Positions 61,127 to 64,000 of a stretch of DNA of 64,000 bases are shown piece by piece. Position 1 is the stretch's first letter; each line of letters opens with the position of its first letter. The position numbers and the translations under genes are program-made. Origin of the DNA: Pumilibacter muris (GTDB taxonomy: Bacteria; Bacillota; Clostridia; Christensenellales; Pumilibacteraceae); the NCBI RefSeq assembly GCF_943193045.1, contig NZ_CALPCN010000001.1:186001-250000 (forward strand). Direction: 5' to 3'. The notes under the pieces were generated by a model. That model had not been told where the DNA came from, made no database searches, and saw only the letters and a program-made list of their open reading frames with translations.

Positions 61127-62803
61127 TTGCAAAAAGTTAATAGCAAAGAACCGGCTCTCAAAGTCATTTTTCTTGGGGGCGTGGGAGAGATTGGCAAAAA
61201 TATGACCGCTCTCGAATTTGGCGAGGACATTATTGTTGTGGATTGCGGTAGCGCGTTCCCCAACGGAGACATGCCGGGCGTCGATTTGGTTATTCCCGAC
61301 ATATCGTATTTATCGGCTAACCGCGACAGGGTGCGCGGCATTGTGCTCACGCATGGGCACGAAGACCATATCGGCGGCTTGCCTTACATTTTAAAAGAAC
61401 TTAACGTGCCCGTTTACGGCACTCGTTTAACGCTTGCGCTCATAGAATCGAAATTCCGCGAACACAGAATGGAAAACATAAACCTTATTTCGGTTAAACC
61501 GCAAAGCGTTATTACGCTCGGAAAGAATTTTAAGGTGGAGTTTGTGCGCGTGAGCCACTCTGTGGCGGGGTCGTGCGCGCTTGCAATCACAACGCCCGTA
61601 GGCGTGGTTTTTCATACGGGCGACTTTAAAGTTGACTATACGCCGATTGACGGCAATATGATAGATTTGCAACGCATTGCCGAGCTTGGGCAGCGCGGGG
61701 TTTTGTTGTTGCTTGCTGAGAGCACAAACGTGGAGCGCAAAGGTTCTTCTATGAGCGAAGCGACGGTAGGCAATTCGCTTAACAATATTTTTGCCGAAAA
61801 TTCCGACCGTCGCATTTTTATAGCCACGTTCGCGTCTAATATTCACCGTCTGCAACAAATAATAGACCTTGCGACAAAGTATAAGCGCAAAGTCGCTTTT
61901 TCGGGGCGCAGCATGATAAACGTTGCCGAATGCGCCGCCAAAATAGGCGAACTTAAATATGATAAAGAAGCGGTTATAGACATAGAAAAAATCAACAAGG
62001 TGGAAGATAAAGACCTTGTTATTATTACAACGGGTAGTCAGGGCGAACCTATGAGCGCCTTAACGAGAATGGCGAGCGACGAATTTAACAAAGTTCGCTT
62101 AGGATATAACGACACCGTAGTTATATCGGCGTCGCCTATTCCCGGCAACGAAAGAATGGTTTACAACGTTATAAACAACTTGTACCGTCACGGCGTGCGC
62201 GTTATATACGAGCGCCTTGCCGAAGTCCACGTTTCGGGGCACGCTTGTCAAGACGAGCTGCAACTTATTCATTCGCTCATAAAGCCCAAGTTTTTTATAC
62301 CCGTTCACGGAGAATACCGTCATCTTAAAAAACATGCCGAGCTTGCTATGCGTATGGGCATGCCTTCGTCGGACATTATTCTTACCGACATCGGAAATTG
62401 CGTGCAGGTGACAAAGCGCTCAATAAGGTTTGCCGACAACGTTCCCGCAGGCTATCTTTTGGTTGACGGGCTTGGCGTGGGCGACGTGGGAAGCGTGGTT
62501 CTACGCGACCGCAAGCATCTTTCGGAAGACGGATTGTTTGTGGTTGTTGTTGGCGTAAACACTGTTTCGGGCGAAGTTACCGCTGTGGAAATTACGTCGC
62601 GCGGTTTCGCATATCAAAAAGAGGACGACCTTTTCGAAGAAGCGAAAGAAATAGTTCGAAAAGTTGTTGCGCAAACCGACGTTAAAGAAGTTGCGGGCGA
62701 TTACAACGGACTTAAAAATTCAATTCGCAAAGAACTTAAAAGCTTTCTTTTCCGCAAAACTCACCGCAATCCCATGATTTTATCGCTGATACTCGAAAAT
62801 TAA
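61127..62803 (+). CDS. rnj: Ribonuclease J
   Basis: 558 residues, the normal size. The metallo-beta-lactamase motif is THGHEDHIGG (His76, His78, Asp80, His81). The beta-CASP part has TFASNIHRLQQI, TGSQGEPMSAL and FIPVHGEYRHL. RNase J is a 5'-3' exonuclease and endonuclease central to mRNA decay and rRNA maturation. The TTG start has a strong AGGAGG six bases upstream, and the alternatives lack a site. Two paralogues often exist; only one is in view. Confidence 0.97.
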   Translation: MQKVNSKEPALKVIFLGGVGEIGKNMTALEFGEDIIVVDCGSAFPNGDMPGVDLVIPDISYLSANRDRVRGIVLTHGHEDHIGGLPYILKELNVPVYGTRLTLALIESKFREHRMENINLISVKPQSVITLGKNFKVEFVRVSHSVAGSCALAITTPVGVVFHTGDFKVDYTPIDGNMIDLQRIAELGQRGVLLLLAESTNVERKGSSMSEATVGNSLNNIFAENSDRRIFIATFASNIHRLQQIIDLATKYKRKVAFSGRSMINVAECAAKIGELKYDKEAVIDIEKINKVEDKDLVIITTGSQGEPMSALTRMASDEFNKVRLGYNDTVVISASPIPGNERMVYNVINNLYRHGVRVIYERLAEVHVSGHACQDELQLIHSLIKPKFFIPVHGEYRHLKKHAELAMRMGMPSSDIILTDIGNCVQVTKRSIRFADNVPAGYLLVDGLGVGDVGSVVLRDRKHLSEDGLFVVVVGVNTVSGEVTAVEITSRGFAYQKEDDLFEEAKEIVRKVVAQTDVKEVAGDYNGLKNSIRKELKSFLFRKTHRNPMILSLILEN

Positions 62804-62811
62804 AACGTTTT

Positions 62812-63474
62812 ATGCCGTTTAAAACACCGGGAAAAACAAGCGAATATATACGCGAACTTTTGTCGCTTCGTGCTGCCGACGAGGTGGAGCGGAAAATTAC
62901 CGATTATGCGGATAAAAACATTATAGCCGTTTTGCTTCCCGAAACAACGGCGTTTTTGCGTCAGGCGGTTATGCTGAAAAAGCCGTTGCGTATTCTCGAA
63001 ATAGGCACCGCGATAGGTTACAGCGGCATTGTAATGCTACGAGCCGCATTGCCCGAAACCGAGCTTTACACGGTTGAAATGAGCGAAGAGCGCATTGCTA
63101 CCGCAAAAGAGTTTTTCCGAGACGCCGGGCTTTTGAACAACGTTGTTTTTTATGTTGGAGATTCTACCGAAATAGTCCCCAACTTAAAAGGCAAGTTCGA
63201 TTTTATTTTTCTCGACGGTCCGAAAGCGCAATACTGCGAATATTTGCCTTTTTTGAGCAGATTGCTAAATAAAGGCGGCGTATTGTTTTGCGACAACGTG
63301 TTATACGAAGGAATGGTTTCGGGAGAGCGGGAAATAAAAAATCACAAAGGCGGGCTTGTGAAAAAGCTCGATTTGTTTTTACATAAGCTTATGGAAGATG
63401 GCTCGTTGCTCACAAGCGTATTGCCTGTTGGCGACGGCGTGAGCCTCAGCGTTAAAACTGAGGAGTCGCTTTAA
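62812..63474 (+). CDS. trmR: TrmR-like tRNA 5-hydroxyuridine methyltransferase
   Basis: 220 residues, as in Bacillus TrmR (YrrM). The SAM-binding motif LEIGTAIGYSGIVMLRAA, acidic VEMSEERIATAKE, metal-site FIFLDGPKAQY and DNVLYEGMVSG mark the class I O-methyltransferase family 3. TrmR methylates 5-hydroxyuridine at tRNA position 34 to give 5-methoxyuridine. It starts eight bases after rnj with no clear ribosome site, so translation is probably coupled. A U32 protein, the partner family for the hydroxylation step, follows. Confidence 0.88.
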   Translation: MPFKTPGKTSEYIRELLSLRAADEVERKITDYADKNIIAVLLPETTAFLRQAVMLKKPLRILEIGTAIGYSGIVMLRAALPETELYTVEMSEERIATAKEFFRDAGLLNNVVFYVGDSTEIVPNLKGKFDFIFLDGPKAQYCEYLPFLSRLLNKGGVLFCDNVLYEGMVSGEREIKNHKGGLVKKLDLFLHKLMEDGSLLTSVLPVGDGVSLSVKTEESL

Positions 63475-63494
63475 AGGTTTTACGGTGGATACTT

Positions 63495-64000
63495 ATGATT
63501 GAACTTTTGGCGCCCGCAGGCAACCGCGAAAAGTTGGAAACCGCAATAAATTTCGGTGCCGACGCGGTGTATCTTGCGGGAAAAGCGTTCGGACTCAGAG
63601 CGTTTTGCGACAATTTTACCGACTCGGAATTAGTCGATGCGGTAAAATTTTGTCATGCGCGCGGAAAAAAGGCATACGTTACTTTAAATATTTACGCTTA
63701 CGACGACGATTTTCCGGCAATAACGGAATACGCCCGTTTTTTAAACGAAATCGGAGTTGACGCGGTTATTGTTTCCGATGCGGGAATAATAGCCTGTTTG
63801 CGTGAAAAAGTCCCCGATTTGGCTATTCATCTTTCCACGCAGGCAAACGCTACAAACGGCGAAGCCGCTAAATTTTGGGCGAAGCAGGGCGTGGAGCGAA
63901 TAGTGCTTGCGCGCGAAGTGAGTTTAAACAATATAAAACGCATTCGCAATGCGTTGCCGCCCAATGTCGAACTCGAAGCGTTCGTTCACGGCGCTATGTG
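63495..64000 (+). CDS. U32 family (TrhP-like) protein, 5' part only
   Basis: 168 residues are visible from ATG 63495, with GGTGG seven bases upstream; the frame runs off the window. The opening IELLAPAGNREKLETAINFGADAVYLAGKAFGLRAF, then AYVTLNIYAYD, HLSTQANATNGEAAKFW and LEAFVHGAM, is characteristic of U32 proteins. TrhP members, with prephenate, introduce the hydroxyl of ho5U34 in tRNA. Next to TrmR, this points to a wobble-uridine modification pair. Some U32 members act as collagenase-like peptidases, but the context favours RNA. Confidence 0.9.
   Translation, partial: MIELLAPAGNREKLETAINFGADAVYLAGKAFGLRAFCDNFTDSELVDAVKFCHARGKKAYVTLNIYAYDDDFPAITEYARFLNEIGVDAVIVSDAGIIACLREKVPDLAIHLSTQANATNGEAAKFWAKQGVERIVLAREVSLNNIKRIRNALPPNVELEAFVHGAM

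Overview
This window looks like chromosome from an uncultured, gut-type member of the Firmicutes (class Clostridia). I infer this from the content, not from a marker gene. Evidence: a complete ctsR-mcsA-mcsB-clpC heat-shock operon, groESL under the same CtsR box, long-form HPF, RNase J, RNase G, the TIGR03960/DUF2344 pair, a spoIVFB-type M50 protease next to minD, strong AGGAGG ribosome sites and sigma-A promoters, and an HPr-like protein. Base composition is moderate, with many ATA, GGC and GAC codons.

Layout. 1-6325: end of an SSB-like protein, a large membrane-anchored beta-propeller protein on the minus strand, then ppx, maf and an unusual MreB. 6346-7123: a divergent pair (DUF6809-like gene and XRE regulator) with an obvious operator, placed where mreC/mreD would be expected after maf-mreB. 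7209-18826: glmM, minD, minE, a SpoIVFA/SpoIVFB-like pair, a DUF4132-like protein, TIGR03960, DUF2344, rng and a glycosidase. 19127-27384: groESL, dCMP deaminase, the ctsR operon and hpf. 27418-34578: an island-like block with pstS, a fused pstCA, pstB, a PhoB/PhoR-type two-component system, a candidate structured small RNA, a 34-bp perfect palindrome and the C-terminal remnant of a large serine recombinase. 34661-38700: pgi, a sugar isomerase-like gene, pgk and tRNA-Glu(CTC). 38920-59936: cell-surface region with a transglutaminase-like protein, a 3842-residue modular giant and an M60 peptidase, plus an HPr-like gene, one unknown gene and a cluster of REP-like repeats. 60042-64000: sugar nucleotidyltransferase, RNase J, TrmR-like methyltransferase and the start of a U32 protein.

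How it fits together. Stress proteostasis (CtsR, McsAB, ClpC, GroESL) is tied by an identical 41-bp promoter/operator at two loci. Envelope shape, division and regulated proteolysis sit together in the first third. Phosphate uptake and its sensor travel as one unit beside mobile-element debris. The surface proteins share one plan: N-terminal export signal, long ectodomain, one C-terminal membrane helix and a short basic or proline-rich cytoplasmic tail, with no LPXTG signal seen. The most striking items are a G9 tract in the transglutaminase gene, the operator in front of the giant gene, the divergent MreB, the promoter-operator switch at 6704-6842 and the orphan RNA at 33181-33355.
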